Shown: in pieces, positions 23,987 to 30,523 of the stretch | Layout of the letters: every line of letters starts with the position of its first letter | How positions within the stretch are numbered: position 1 is the first letter of the stretch | From: a virus | Virus record (IMG/VR): IMGVR_UViG_3300022921_001235 | Span: 1 to 61,620 of that record | Direction: 5' to 3' (one strand) | Length of the DNA: 61,620 nt | Made by a program: the position numbers and the translations under genes | Notes under the pieces: generated by a model | What the model saw: the letters and a program-made list of their open reading frames with translations, nothing else | The model's database searches: none | What the model was told of the DNA's origin: nothing

Positions 23987-24223
23987 CTATTCTTTGTTGA
24001 TTAAATGACGTTTTACAGCCCTTTTATCAGGTGGTAGTTCTTTGCCGATCATACTATTACGTGCATCAATAAACTTTTCATGGTATGCTATTCTTTCTAG
24101 TAGATACTCATACATCGGATCTTCAGGATCAGTTGCTTTAAGTTGCCTTCGTATGTTGGTTAGTCTTCCTGCTACCCATCCATTGACTTCGTTTATTGCA
24201 TGTCTACTAGTATTAAATGACAT
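23987..24223 (-). CDS. Hypothetical protein, 78 aa
   Basis: Helical, charged protein (NEVNGWVAGRLTNIRRQLKATDPEDPMYEYLLERIAYHEKFIDARNSMIG). Third of three genes joined by TAATG stop-start overlaps with the thermonuclease gene, so cotranscribed and coupled. No family recognised. Confidence 0.6.
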   Translation of the reverse strand: MSFNTSRHAINEVNGWVAGRLTNIRRQLKATDPEDPMYEYLLERIAYHEKFIDARNSMIGKELPPDKRAVKRHLINKE

Positions 24224-24351
24224 TACTTACCTTCCATATCGGCTAGTTTATCAGCTGCTTCTCGTAACATTTGAGCTTTTCGTAAGTTTTGAGACGATTC
24301 TGCCTCTCTTGCTAAATCATGTAAAAAAATAACTAGTTCACCGTCTGACAT
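24223..24351 (-). CDS. Micro-protein, 42 aa, between thermonuclease and the 78-aa gene
   Basis: ATG at 24351-24349 and TAA at 24225-24223, read directly: MSDGELVIFLHDLAREAES, then a charged helix ending ADKLADMEGK. It shares one base with the stop codon upstream and one with the start codon downstream (TAATG at both ends), a pattern that strongly supports translation. Helical and acidic; no family recognised. Confidence 0.65.
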   Translation of the reverse strand: MSDGELVIFLHDLAREAESSQNLRKAQMLREAADKLADMEGK

Positions 24352-24830
24352 TAGTGTTTGCCTTCCATAAGTGCAACTGCGGCATCGTAGTCTTCTTGAC
24401 TTACAACACCTTCACGCAATAGCTTGCTTCTATTTACCAGATGTTTGCCTTGGACTTCTTCTTTTGATCCGCCGAAGTATGCTACACAATGTCCTTCAGA
24501 GATCATAATGTCTGTTACTAAATCTCCTGACGGAGTACGGAAGTCGCCTAGGATACGTCCAAACTTGCCTTTCATATCTTCGCCGCTTTTGTTTTCTGTT
24601 GTGATTAACTTGCCGCCATTTTCTAATAGTTCTTTTAGTCTATTCTTAGCTGCTGTGCCAAATACTTTTTCTACTTTGTCTGATGTTCTTGACTCTGGAG
24701 TGTCAATACCCATAATGCGTACACGCTCGTCTTTAAGCCATACGCCAAATCCTAGATCAATATCTACATCTACTGTGTCGCCATCTACGCATTTAAGTAG
24801 TACTACGTCATATTCATTTTGTGTTTGCAT
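24351..24830 (-). CDS. nuc: Thermonuclease-like nuclease (SNase family)
   Basis: 159 residues. VDGDTVDV (15-22), VRIMGIDTPES (37-47) and KGKFGRILGDF (87-97) match staphylococcal nuclease: catalytic Arg38, Glu46 and Arg92 and the calcium-binding Asp residues are all present. No signal peptide, so it would act inside the host, probably to break down host DNA or RNA for nucleotide recycling. Lies behind the palindromic element at 24843-24868. Confidence 0.92.
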   Translation of the reverse strand: MQTQNEYDVVLLKCVDGDTVDVDIDLGFGVWLKDERVRIMGIDTPESRTSDKVEKVFGTAAKNRLKELLENGGKLITTENKSGEDMKGKFGRILGDFRTPSGDLVTDIMISEGHCVAYFGGSKEEVQGKHLVNRSKLLREGVVSQEDYDAAVALMEGKH

Positions 24831-24842
24831 TTTTGATTCCCT

Positions 24843-24868
24843 CTAAATAATGTGCCCGTATTATTTAG
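24843..24868. promoter_or_regulatory. Palindromic CTAAATAA/TTATTTAG element, copy 1
   Basis: CTAAATAA, 10 bases, TTATTTAG. It carries a TAAATA late core on both strands and lies 12 bases before the thermonuclease start. The same element is found at 25525-25550. It may be two back-to-back late promoters or an operator. Confidence 0.55.
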
Positions 24869-24914
24869 TCAAGAATAAAGGCCGCACAAATCGACCTTTT
24901 AGTGTTGTGTTTGC

Positions 24915-25508
24915 CTAATCAATATTAGCTCTATCTAACCGTCTAAATATTTCTTCAATGTCCTTCAAGACATTGTGGATGCGTTTATCATCATCTATCT
25001 GTGTGTTGTTAACTCCACGTTCTATCTTGTCAAGTCTGCTGTAGATATCTGAAACTTTGTTTGACAGGTTACGCATCTGTTCAAGTGTGTCTCTCAGTGC
25101 GTAGATTTGATCTCTTAATGTGTCCAACTGTCCACGTGTAACTGAGTCATTTTTCTGACGCTCTAATGATTCTACGATTCCGTTCACTTCAGCACTGATT
25201 GATTCTTTCAGTGCTGAGAGTTGATCTCTTAATGTGTCTAATTGACCACGTGTGACTGAGTCATTTTTCTGACGCTCTAATGATCCTACAATTCCGTTTA
25301 CTTCAGCACTGATTGACTGTAAATCTAATAGTTGATTGTTGATGTCTTTTTGGGATTGTGCAATAGAATCTATCCTTGCGTGAGCATCTGCTGATGTCTG
25401 TATAGACTGTTCAAGCGAAGTTTGTAGATCACTGGCGATTCTAAGACCTCCGTACAACACACCAATCAAAGGCAAGACTGCTGTGATATATCCTATCCAT
25501 TTCCACAT
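24915..25508 (-). CDS. Membrane-anchored coiled-coil protein with internal duplication
   Basis: 197 residues from the ATG at 25508 (GGAG upstream; an in-frame ATG 11 codons earlier lacks one). One N-terminal membrane helix (about 5-27), then a long coiled coil. A 38-residue unit (from SAEVNGIV through SLERQKNDSVTRGQLDTLRD) is repeated twice in tandem, nearly identical at DNA level (period 114 bases, about 25087-25314). Likely an inner-membrane protein pointing into periplasm or cytoplasm. No family recognised. Confidence 0.65.
   Translation of the reverse strand: MWKWIGYITAVLPLIGVLYGGLRIASDLQTSLEQSIQTSADAHARIDSIAQSQKDINNQLLDLQSISAEVNGIVGSLERQKNDSVTRGQLDTLRDQLSALKESISAEVNGIVESLERQKNDSVTRGQLDTLRDQIYALRDTLEQMRNLSNKVSDIYSRLDKIERGVNNTQIDDDKRIHNVLKDIEEIFRRLDRANID
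25087..25314. repeat. Tandem 114-base coding duplication
   Basis: Two copies of a 114-base unit; the segment around ctgagtcatttttctgacg occurs at 25142 and 25256. The few differences are mostly synonymous, so the duplication is recent or kept alike by gene conversion. Confidence 0.8.
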
Positions 25509-25524
25509 TTTATAATTCTCCGGT

Positions 25525-25550
25525 CTAAATAACGTACCCACATTATTTAG
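25525..25550. promoter_or_regulatory. Palindromic CTAAATAA/TTATTTAG element, copy 2
   Basis: Same half-sites and 10-base spacing as 24843-24868, here 17 bases before the coiled-coil gene start at 25508 and next to the terminator of the porin-like gene. Confidence 0.55.
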
Positions 25551-25552
25551 CC

Positions 25553-25578
25553 GTAAAAAAAGAGCCCTAAGGCTCTTA
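25553..25578 (-). terminator. Rho-independent terminator of the porin-like gene
   Basis: On the minus strand AAGAGCC-TTA-GGGCTCTT (one stem base offset) is followed by a run of seven T. It lies 21 bases after the porin-like gene stop. Confidence 0.85.
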
Positions 25579-25598
25579 ATTTAATTTATGTGTTTAAC

Positions 25599-26387
25599 TT
25601 AGAAGTTGAACGATAGTCCTGCTGTTGGAGTAAAGTCTTCTGTGTCAACATTGTAGTTAGCACCTGCTGCAAATGTTGCACCAGCTACATCCATTGTGTA
25701 CTCACCACCGATGTTTTGTAGTGCGTCTGTGTCGTCACCGTTTAGGTATGCTGTTAAGCCACCACGTGTTGCTACAGTTTCAAAACCAAATGTTTCACCA
25801 TCTACATCGTAAGTCATTGCGCCACCTAGTGATGCTACGCCTAAGTCAAGACCGCTAATGCCTGCACCTAGTACTGTGTTTTCACTGTCCAAGTTGTAGT
25901 CAGCTGCTGCTGTTACATCTAAGTTTGCTACGTTCAATGTGTAAGCGCCTTGAATGTTGCTTACGTCTGTTACATCTGTTGTCCAGTCTGTAAGACCTAC
26001 TGCAACTACTGCATCGCCTACAGTTACTTGTACTGCTTCTGCCATTGCTGGTGCTGCTAGTGTTTGCTCACCTTCTGCGCCTGGCATTACGCCTAGGTCA
26101 TCACCAATTGCAACACCTACGCCTGCTACAGTTGTGCCAACTGCCCATGTGTCTAGTGTTACTGCATTGCCGTCTGTTGCAACAAAGTCTAGATCGATTG
26201 TTGCCAATCCACCCATATCTACACCTAGGTCCAGACCCATTGTTCCACCAAACTTGTCGTTTGCTGTTTCAGCAAAGTCAAGTGATACTTCACCTGATAG
26301 TACTGGGGTTGCTACTGTTGTTTCTTCAGCAAATGCTGCTGTTGAAATAGCCATAGCGGCTACTGTTGTAATAAATACATTACGCAT
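25599..26387 (-). CDS. Porin-like outer-membrane protein
   Basis: 262 residues. Signal peptide of about 20 (MRNVFITTVAAMAISTAAFA). The mature protein is acidic and alternates polar and hydrophobic residues in about 12-16 strands (GGTMGLDLGVDMGGLATIDLDFVATDG ...), and ends PTAGLSFNF with the terminal Phe of BAM substrates. Own terminator and hairpin-bounded unit, so probably made in bulk. A phage-borne porin could change receptor exposure, permeability or block superinfection. Low codon and amino-acid complexity; function not provable here. Confidence 0.75.
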   Translation of the reverse strand: MRNVFITTVAAMAISTAAFAEETTVATPVLSGEVSLDFAETANDKFGGTMGLDLGVDMGGLATIDLDFVATDGNAVTLDTWAVGTTVAGVGVAIGDDLGVMPGAEGEQTLAAPAMAEAVQVTVGDAVVAVGLTDWTTDVTDVSNIQGAYTLNVANLDVTAAADYNLDSENTVLGAGISGLDLGVASLGGAMTYDVDGETFGFETVATRGGLTAYLNGDDTDALQNIGGEYTMDVAGATFAAGANYNVDTEDFTPTAGLSFNF

Positions 26388-26420
26388 ATTTTAGTTCCTT
26401 TTTTAATATGTATACATAGT

Positions 26421-26446
26421 AAGGGGCAAGTTCGATGCTTGCCCCT
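26421..26446 (-). terminator. Stem-loop between operons
   Basis: AAGGGGCAAG and CTTGCCCCTT form a perfect 10-bp stem with a 6-base TTCGAT-type loop (TTCGAT plus edge base). No long T run follows on the minus strand, so it may be a 3' processing or stability element, or part of the leader of the porin-like mRNA. Confidence 0.6.
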
Positions 26447-26467
26447 TCACTATATTAGTTATAACAT

Positions 26468-26680
26468 CTACTTGCGTTTTGTCGATCGTTTCGAACGCTT
26501 TTTGGGTGTTTCTACTATAATCTTATCAATATTGTTGCGTTTGAGCAACGGTAGTAGTGCTGTTTCTGCTTGTCTGTCATTCCACTTGAATTGTGTCTTG
26601 GCTTCTTTAAGCATATCCTCTACGGCATCATGTCGTGCTATAATGCCGTAGAGCATTTTATCTATCTCTAACCAATTCAT
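26468..26680 (-). CDS. Hypothetical basic protein, 70 aa
   Basis: Helical (LEIDKMLYGIIARHDAVEDMLKEAKTQFKW) with a strongly basic tail (TPKKRSKRSTKRK). The tail suggests nucleic-acid contact. It overlaps the 81-aa gene by 4 bases. No family recognised. Confidence 0.6.
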   Translation of the reverse strand: MNWLEIDKMLYGIIARHDAVEDMLKEAKTQFKWNDRQAETALLPLLKRNNIDKIIVETPKKRSKRSTKRK

Positions 26681-26922
26681 GAACTTGCAGTAGATCCACC
26701 AGGAGAAAATCTACCATCTTTAGGACGATACCAGACCTTTTGATTGTGTATGCGGCCTAGTAGCTCTCTTATTTCTTTGATTTCGTCATTAAGTTCGTCT
26801 GTGTAAGGTCCTTCTGGATCAAGCATTACAGTTCTTGCTCGTCTTGACAACTTTCCTTGTAGTGCATGTTCAATAAGTTCAATGTCTCTAACAGTCATAT
26901 GGAAGTTATTGTTTGGTTTCAT
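26677..26922 (-). CDS. Hypothetical protein, 81 aa
   Basis: Helix-rich with VRDIELIEHALQGKLSRRARTVM and DELNDEIKEIRELLGRIHNQK, and a Gly/Ser-rich C-terminus. Reminiscent of small T4-like marine phage proteins of unknown role. Coupled to the 70-aa gene. Confidence 0.6.
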   Translation of the reverse strand: MKPNNNFHMTVRDIELIEHALQGKLSRRARTVMLDPEGPYTDELNDEIKEIRELLGRIHNQKVWYRPKDGRFSPGGSTASS

Positions 26923-26937
26923 AGTGTGTCCTTTGTG

Positions 26938-27036
26938 TTAAGATATCAACATAAAGATAGTTCCAACAAACATTAAAATACCCACTAGTGGTAATGTAAT
27001 GCGCTGAAGTCTAAGATATTTTTTGTTACTTATCAT
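26938..27036 (-). CDS. Membrane micro-protein, 32 aa
   Basis: ATG at 27036-27034, TAA at 26940-26938, with AAGGA 9 bases upstream. MISNKKYLRLQRITLPL begins a basic N-terminus followed by one membrane helix (LVGILMFVGTIFMLIS) to the end. It follows the tmRNA gene and precedes the 81-aa gene. Typical of phage micro-proteins that act on host membrane proteins; function unknown. Confidence 0.5.
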   Translation of the reverse strand: MISNKKYLRLQRITLPLVGILMFVGTIFMLIS

Positions 27037-27129
27037 TTTTGTGTGTTCCTTACAGTTTCAGAGTGGTGCGTTTTGTATCTCACTATTTGTAACCCGATGT
27101 TCTAACCCTAGTTTTATAGGCACAACCTC

Positions 27130-27550
27130 TTACCCAGCCAGTCTAACTATGTTAAACCTTTTTACCGTCTGTAAGTGGGGAGCATTCTGTTGCCCGGGGC
27201 TCCCCTAACCGCGAACTTGCCCTTAGGCTGCTTCTAGGACTTCAAAGTCAAAGAAAAGTTCAGGTTTGAAATTTGCGTTTGCAATTATCATTTTCGTTCG
27301 CGGTAACGGCGCTTACATCCCGGTAACTCCACTCTTCTATCCTGCCTGTCGATCCTATTTCGACCCCATCAAAAGGATTCTACTTTACCACATTTTTGGC
27401 ATTTGCGTCTAATACGGTTTGTTTTCGTATATGCGTTTACGGTTTTAAACCATTCCCAAGTGTGTTTATGCCAAAACATAATAAAATCCTTTTGGTGGAG
27501 TCGCCGGGTACCGCCCCCGGGTCCAGTTCAGTCGTCAAATCGCTTCAACA
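27130..27550 (-). ncRNA. ssrA: Circularly permuted two-piece tmRNA
   Basis: Read on the minus strand. The acceptor piece comes first: T-arm CCGGG-loop-CCCGG (27504-27524) and acceptor strand CGACTCC with ACCA, 3' end at 27493. An intervening loop (27492-27368) follows, then the coding piece starting GGGGTCG at 27367. GGGGTCG pairs with CGACTCC including the G3-U pair read by alanyl-tRNA synthetase. The tag starts at GCA 27282 and ends at TAA 27225-27223: ANANFKPELFFDFEVLEAA. The intervening sequence closes with an 11/12-bp stem. Outer ends are estimates. Rescues stalled ribosomes and tags proteins for proteolysis. The T-loop GGCGGTA is unlike tRNA TTCGA. Confidence 0.88.
27177..27205 (-). other. 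tmRNA hairpin after the tag
   Basis: GGGGAGC and GCTCCCC, 7 bp, 18 bases after the tag stop codon. It probably represents a retained helix or pseudoknot stem of the coding piece. Confidence 0.55.
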
Positions 27551-27561
27551 TTACAAGTATA

Positions 27562-27590
27562 TTTATACACTGGTATTAAGTGTTTGTCAA
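27562..27590 (-). promoter_or_regulatory. Strong sigma70 promoter of the tmRNA, overlapping TATAAATA
   Basis: TTGACA (27585-27590), exact 17-base spacer, TATAAA (27562-27567). The -10 box is also part of TATAAATA (27560-27567), the late consensus, so both host and late phage polymerase could start here. Confidence 0.78.
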
Positions 27591-27611
27591 GAGTTTTTTT
27601 TAACAACTCCA

Positions 27612-27812
27612 TCAAACCCGTTCCTTCCTGTCACAGACCTGACACTGCCGCCATTTGTCTGTTATTAATTCGGTAAATCCAAGAGTGATTATAGCAAAGA
27701 AAGTTCTTTCAACGCTATCTACCTTTTGACCTCTCACTGGACCATCCTTGAAGATGTCATGGCGTGTATCTTTCCAGCATCGCTTGCAGTATCTGATTTC
27801 AGTTTTTGCCAT
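27612..27812 (-). CDS. Zinc-ribbon protein, 66 aa
   Basis: Starts MAKTEIRYCKRC at 27812; the ATG 2 codons earlier is too close to the ribosome site. CKRC (9-12) and CQVC (58-61) form a four-Cys zinc ribbon around a hydrophobic middle (FFAIITLGFTELI). Likely nucleic-acid or protein binding. Behind an early promoter. Confidence 0.6.
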   Translation of the reverse strand: MAKTEIRYCKRCWKDTRHDIFKDGPVRGQKVDSVERTFFAIITLGFTELITDKWRQCQVCDRKERV

Positions 27813-27842
27813 TGTCATAAGCCTTTACATTTTTACAACACC

Positions 27843-27870
27843 AATATAACACATTACATATGGATGTCAA
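27843..27870 (-). promoter_or_regulatory. Sigma70-like promoter
   Basis: TTGACA (27865-27870), 16-base spacer, TATATT (27843-27848), before the zinc-ribbon gene. Confidence 0.6.
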
Positions 27871-27898
27871 GTTCTTTTTCTGTTTACTACTGGTTTCA

Positions 27899-28252
27899 TT
27901 ATGAGTAATGTACCAAGTTAACCAGTCGCCATGGTTTAGCAGCAAGCCATTCATATTGATCTGGATACAGTGTTTTAAACTTTGCCATGTAATCCTCTCG
28001 CATACCGTCAAGAATAGTTTGATCAATCTCTACTTCGTTTGAGTTATACATTTCATCCCAGCGTGAATCACCTGAGTCATACAGACGTTCGCCAAAAATC
28101 ATATACTCGCCGCTCATGCCGTCACAGAGAATATTAGCATCATCAGCAGGATCAATATCTATATCCCAGAAGTCTTCCATTCTGTCACTAACAGCTTCAT
28201 TCCACTCAGTGCGAACACCCCAGTACGAATATACGTGAACATTAATACCCAT
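27899..28252 (-). CDS. Hypothetical acidic protein, 117 aa
   Basis: MGINVHVYSYWGVRTEWNEAVSDRMEDFWDIDIDP with many Asp, Glu, Tyr and Trp. The first third is beta-like, the last third helical (ILDGMREDYMAKFKTLYPDQYEWLAAKPW). The acidic aromatic make-up resembles other small early phage proteins. Own promoter at 28285-28313. Not recognised. Confidence 0.6.
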   Translation of the reverse strand: MGINVHVYSYWGVRTEWNEAVSDRMEDFWDIDIDPADDANILCDGMSGEYMIFGERLYDSGDSRWDEMYNSNEVEIDQTILDGMREDYMAKFKTLYPDQYEWLAAKPWRLVNLVHYS

Positions 28253-28284
28253 TAGAACGTGTGCCTTTACATTGTTACAACACT

Positions 28285-28313
28285 AATATAACTTACCATT
28301 TGGGCATTGTCAA
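28285..28313 (-). promoter_or_regulatory. Sigma70-like promoter
   Basis: TTGACA (28308-28313), 17-base spacer, TATATT (28285-28290), overlapping the 3' end of the 70-aa gene upstream. Confidence 0.65.
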
Positions 28314-28505
28314 GATCTTTTTTTGACTGCGAACAGCATCCATAAGTCTTACCAGTTGCTTGGAGGTGTCATATGGATAGTTGCTACCGTTCTTTGTTTT
28401 CCATTGTGTGCTGTTGTTGCACTGCTTTGAGAATTCTTTGTGTAGTAGTTGGTCTAAATAATCTAAATCTGTTTCGCTAAGTTGCGCTATCTTCGAGGTT
28501 ACCAT
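28293..28505 (-). CDS. Hypothetical protein, 70 aa
   Basis: Helical N-terminus (SKIAQLSETDLDYLDQLLHKEFSKQ) then a polar loop and a basic end. It overlaps the 72-aa gene by 29 bases, a large overlap, so one start may be misplaced. Not recognised. Confidence 0.5.
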   Translation of the reverse strand: MVTSKIAQLSETDLDYLDQLLHKEFSKQCNNSTQWKTKNGSNYPYDTSKQLVRLMDAVRSQKKILTMPKW

Positions 28506-28695
28506 ATCTTTGCTCCCATGCGGTTTCGAATCCGTCTTTACGATATTGCGACTCGTGGTTTCCCCATAGGCGCTTGAAATAACTGTTTTCCATTGATTTT
28601 ACTTGTTGTTCATCTCTGGCCCACTCTTGCGGGATAAGATGTCCTTTGACCATCCAGTGTAACTCGTTGGCCCATTTAAACTCTTTTGCTGTCAT
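28477..28695 (-). CDS. Hypothetical protein, 72 aa
   Basis: Trp-rich (five) helical protein with KEFKWANELHWMVKGHLIPQEWARDEQQVK. Part of the small-gene early cluster between 27.6 and 30.0 kb. Not recognised. Confidence 0.5.
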   Translation of the reverse strand: MTAKEFKWANELHWMVKGHLIPQEWARDEQQVKSMENSYFKRLWGNHESQYRKDGFETAWEQRYGNLEDSAT

Positions 28696-28726
28696 ATTGT
28701 ATTTACTTGTTTACAAAATGTTGACG

Positions 28727-28963
28727 TTAACATAACTCTTTTTGTATATATTTTTCAAGCTCTTGTTGATTTAACTCAGTACCTAATGTGTAGTAAATCA
28801 ACTCTTCTGCTGCATCTCCATACACTACATCTACTACATAGTTATTTTTGTCACAGAACTCAGCAACCTTTATTACATCATTGTGTTGTATATTATCTAC
28901 TGCACATTTTGCAGTATCTTCACATACACTAATGGTTGCACAACCAATATTAAATACCATCAT
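28727..28963 (-). CDS. Hypothetical protein, 78 aa
   Basis: Begins MMVFNIGCATISVCEDTAKCAV with three Cys in 20 residues, then VIKVAEFCDKNNYVVDVVYGDAAEELIYYTLG. Alpha/beta character. It overlaps the 107-aa gene by 14 bases. Not recognised. Confidence 0.55.
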   Translation of the reverse strand: MMVFNIGCATISVCEDTAKCAVDNIQHNDVIKVAEFCDKNNYVVDVVYGDAAEELIYYTLGTELNQQELEKYIQKELC

Positions 28964-29273
28964 CTGAATCTAGAGCCACTTCTAATATTTCATTAAGGGT
29001 AAGATGTTTCATTTCATCATCTAGCACAACTTCTTTCATGTCAAGATCGTCGTCAGACGGCTCGTTGTTGCCAAGATATATCATAATATCATTTATTGTG
29101 ATAGTATCATCTATCTGTGCAGCCGTCCATATTTGACTCATAATCAAACAGTTCTGAATGCTGTTGCGATCTTTTATTTCGTTCTTTACTAGGAATTCAA
29201 TGGCATTTTGCTTTGCTTGCACATACAAGGAAACTTTGTCAGCAATATTATGTAGGTATTGTTTTTCGCTCAT
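28950..29273 (-). CDS. Hypothetical acidic helical protein, 107 aa
   Basis: Helical throughout (LHNIADKVSLYVQAKQNAIEFLVKNEIKDRNSIQNCL), ending in an acidic tail (SDDDLDMKEVVLDDEMKHLTLNEILEVALDSDDGI). Overlaps the Hc1-like gene by 4 bases. Not recognised. Confidence 0.55.
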   Translation of the reverse strand: MSEKQYLHNIADKVSLYVQAKQNAIEFLVKNEIKDRNSIQNCLIMSQIWTAAQIDDTITINDIMIYLGNNEPSDDDLDMKEVVLDDEMKHLTLNEILEVALDSDDGI

Positions 29274-29458
29274 GTTTTTAACTTTTGATCTTGTATTTCT
29301 TTTCGACGCTCTGTTATTAATGTTTTTAAATCATTGAGAGCTTGTCGAGCACGAACAGCACTTACTTTCACACCTTCTTGTTCAAACTTCTCTGATTCCT
29401 TAACATAAGTTGCAAAGGCAACTTTCATTGCGTCATGTATTTCACTCAACTCAGTCAC
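29270..29458 (-). CDS. Small histone H1-like (Hc1-like) protein
   Basis: 62 residues. FEQEGVKVSAVRARQALNDLKTLITERRKEIQDQ fits the helical pattern of short Hc1-like proteins seen in phages and bacteria (ARAR/ALxxLKxLxxERRKEIQ). Those are DNA-associated. It lacks the usual long Lys/Ala tail, so a different role is possible. Overlaps the HAD gene by 8 bases. Confidence 0.5.
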   Translation of the reverse strand: MTELSEIHDAMKVAFATYVKESEKFEQEGVKVSAVRARQALNDLKTLITERRKEIQDQKLKT

Positions 29459-30038
29459 CTACAATGTGTCCATAAAGCTCTTTCCAGTCAACAACTTTCT
29501 TCATACCATCTGGTACAACTTCGTGCATGTTCCAACCGTGTTCGATCAAGATAGGACGCATACCTACTGCTTGGCCTGCAACTGCATTTGAAAACTTGTC
29601 TTCAATCCAATAATAACCAGTGTCACGATATTTTTCAAGTGCTTCCTCTTTGTCTGCACCTGTATCCAAACACTCTAGTACTGGAAACGCTGTTGGCCCA
29701 AACAACTTGTCCAGGTTCATTTGACGTAGCTTTTTAGCATTAGGATCAAGGCTCATACTTGTAATACAATGAAACACATAACCATGCTCTTCGTGTAGTC
29801 GTTTGACATAATAACGTGCATCACGTAGTGCTGGCAGGAATGCCATTGCTGCACTTTCGTTAAAGATTACAACTTGCTTGATAGCCTCTTCTAATGTAAT
29901 ACCAAATCGTTTACCAATATTGTATTCTTTGTTGCCATCTTCGATTTCAGTATAACCATGTTGTGTCATCCAAGCGCAGAAAGCATACTCCCAGTTGAGT
30001 AGTACGCCATCGCAGTCTGTTACAATAATCTTTTCCAT
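29451..30038 (-). CDS. HAD-superfamily phosphatase/nucleotidase-like
   Basis: 195 residues. Motif I DCDGVLLNW (8-16, nucleophile Asp8 and general acid Asp10), motif II Thr/Ser in CITSMS (about 92-97), a Lys in PNAKKLRQMN region, and motif IV WIEDKFSNA (about 144-152). The size and a cap in front fit 5'-nucleotidase-like HAD enzymes common in T4-like marine phages. Substrate probably a nucleotide or sugar phosphate; not certain. Own promoter at 30073-30101. Confidence 0.8.
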   Translation of the reverse strand: MEKIIVTDCDGVLLNWEYAFCAWMTQHGYTEIEDGNKEYNIGKRFGITLEEAIKQVVIFNESAAMAFLPALRDARYYVKRLHEEHGYVFHCITSMSLDPNAKKLRQMNLDKLFGPTAFPVLECLDTGADKEEALEKYRDTGYYWIEDKFSNAVAGQAVGMRPILIEHGWNMHEVVPDGMKKVVDWKELYGHIVGD

Positions 30039-30072
30039 AAGTGCCTCTTTCTATTTGCCTTTGTTATGTTTT

Positions 30073-30101
30073 ATATTAACACAAGGTAAACAGACTGTCA
30101 A
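30073..30101 (-). promoter_or_regulatory. Sigma70-like promoter
   Basis: TTGACA (30096-30101), 17-base spacer, TAATAT (30073-30078), before the HAD gene and directly after the PAAR gene. Confidence 0.65.
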
Positions 30102-30113
30102 GTCCTAATCATA

Positions 30114-30515
30114 TTAGTTGGCAAAAACGTTAGAACTACCGGAGGTTATTTGGTGTGTTTGAGAGGTGCCGTCACCATCATAATGATCACCTATTCGACC
30201 TATTGGTTTGCCATTGGCATAAACATTTGGAGAATAAGTATCCAGTGGCGGCGAATGATTTACAGGACTTGCTGTACAAGGATCTCCGTGCGGATGACTT
30301 TTCATAACATCGTCTTTTCTAACAACACCTATGCCATTAGCAAATACATTCCCGCTGCCGGCATTACTAGATTGTGTAGTATCTACATTCCAGTTCCACG
30401 CAACAGGTACAGTTACCGGAGGATCTCCTCTAGTTACTGTTCGACAAACCGATCCTCTAACACCATCGGTACATGCTACCGAACTACTACCATCTTTCCA
30501 AGCTACTCCTGGCAT
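30114..30515 (-). CDS. PAAR-repeat tail-tip protein
   Basis: 133 residues with PAAR landmarks: SSNAGSGNVFANGIGVVRKDDVMKSHPHGDPC (about 49-80) and SPNVYANGKPIGRIGDHYDGDGTSQTHQITSGSSNVFAN (about 94-133). PAAR proteins form a sharp cone on the baseplate spike, like T4 gp5.4, with a metal bound by His and Cys near the tip. An acidic/Trp N-terminus is extra. Shows that the virus is a contractile-tail myovirus. Confidence 0.88.
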   Translation of the reverse strand: MPGVAWKDGSSSVACTDGVRGSVCRTVTRGDPPVTVPVAWNWNVDTTQSSNAGSGNVFANGIGVVRKDDVMKSHPHGDPCTASPVNHSPPLDTYSPNVYANGKPIGRIGDHYDGDGTSQTHQITSGSSNVFAN

Positions 30516-30523
30516 CTATACTC

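Noticed and set aside
27241-27300. Alternative tmRNA tag frame starting GCG AAC GAA
   Set aside because: It gives a tag ending in Phe-Gln-Thr. The frame starting at GCA 27282 keeps the GCAAACG resume context and ends in Ala-Ala.
27480-27550. A stand-alone tRNA gene
   Set aside because: There is no anticodon arm; the acceptor strand pairs with GGGGTCG 130 bases downstream, which fits a permuted tmRNA.
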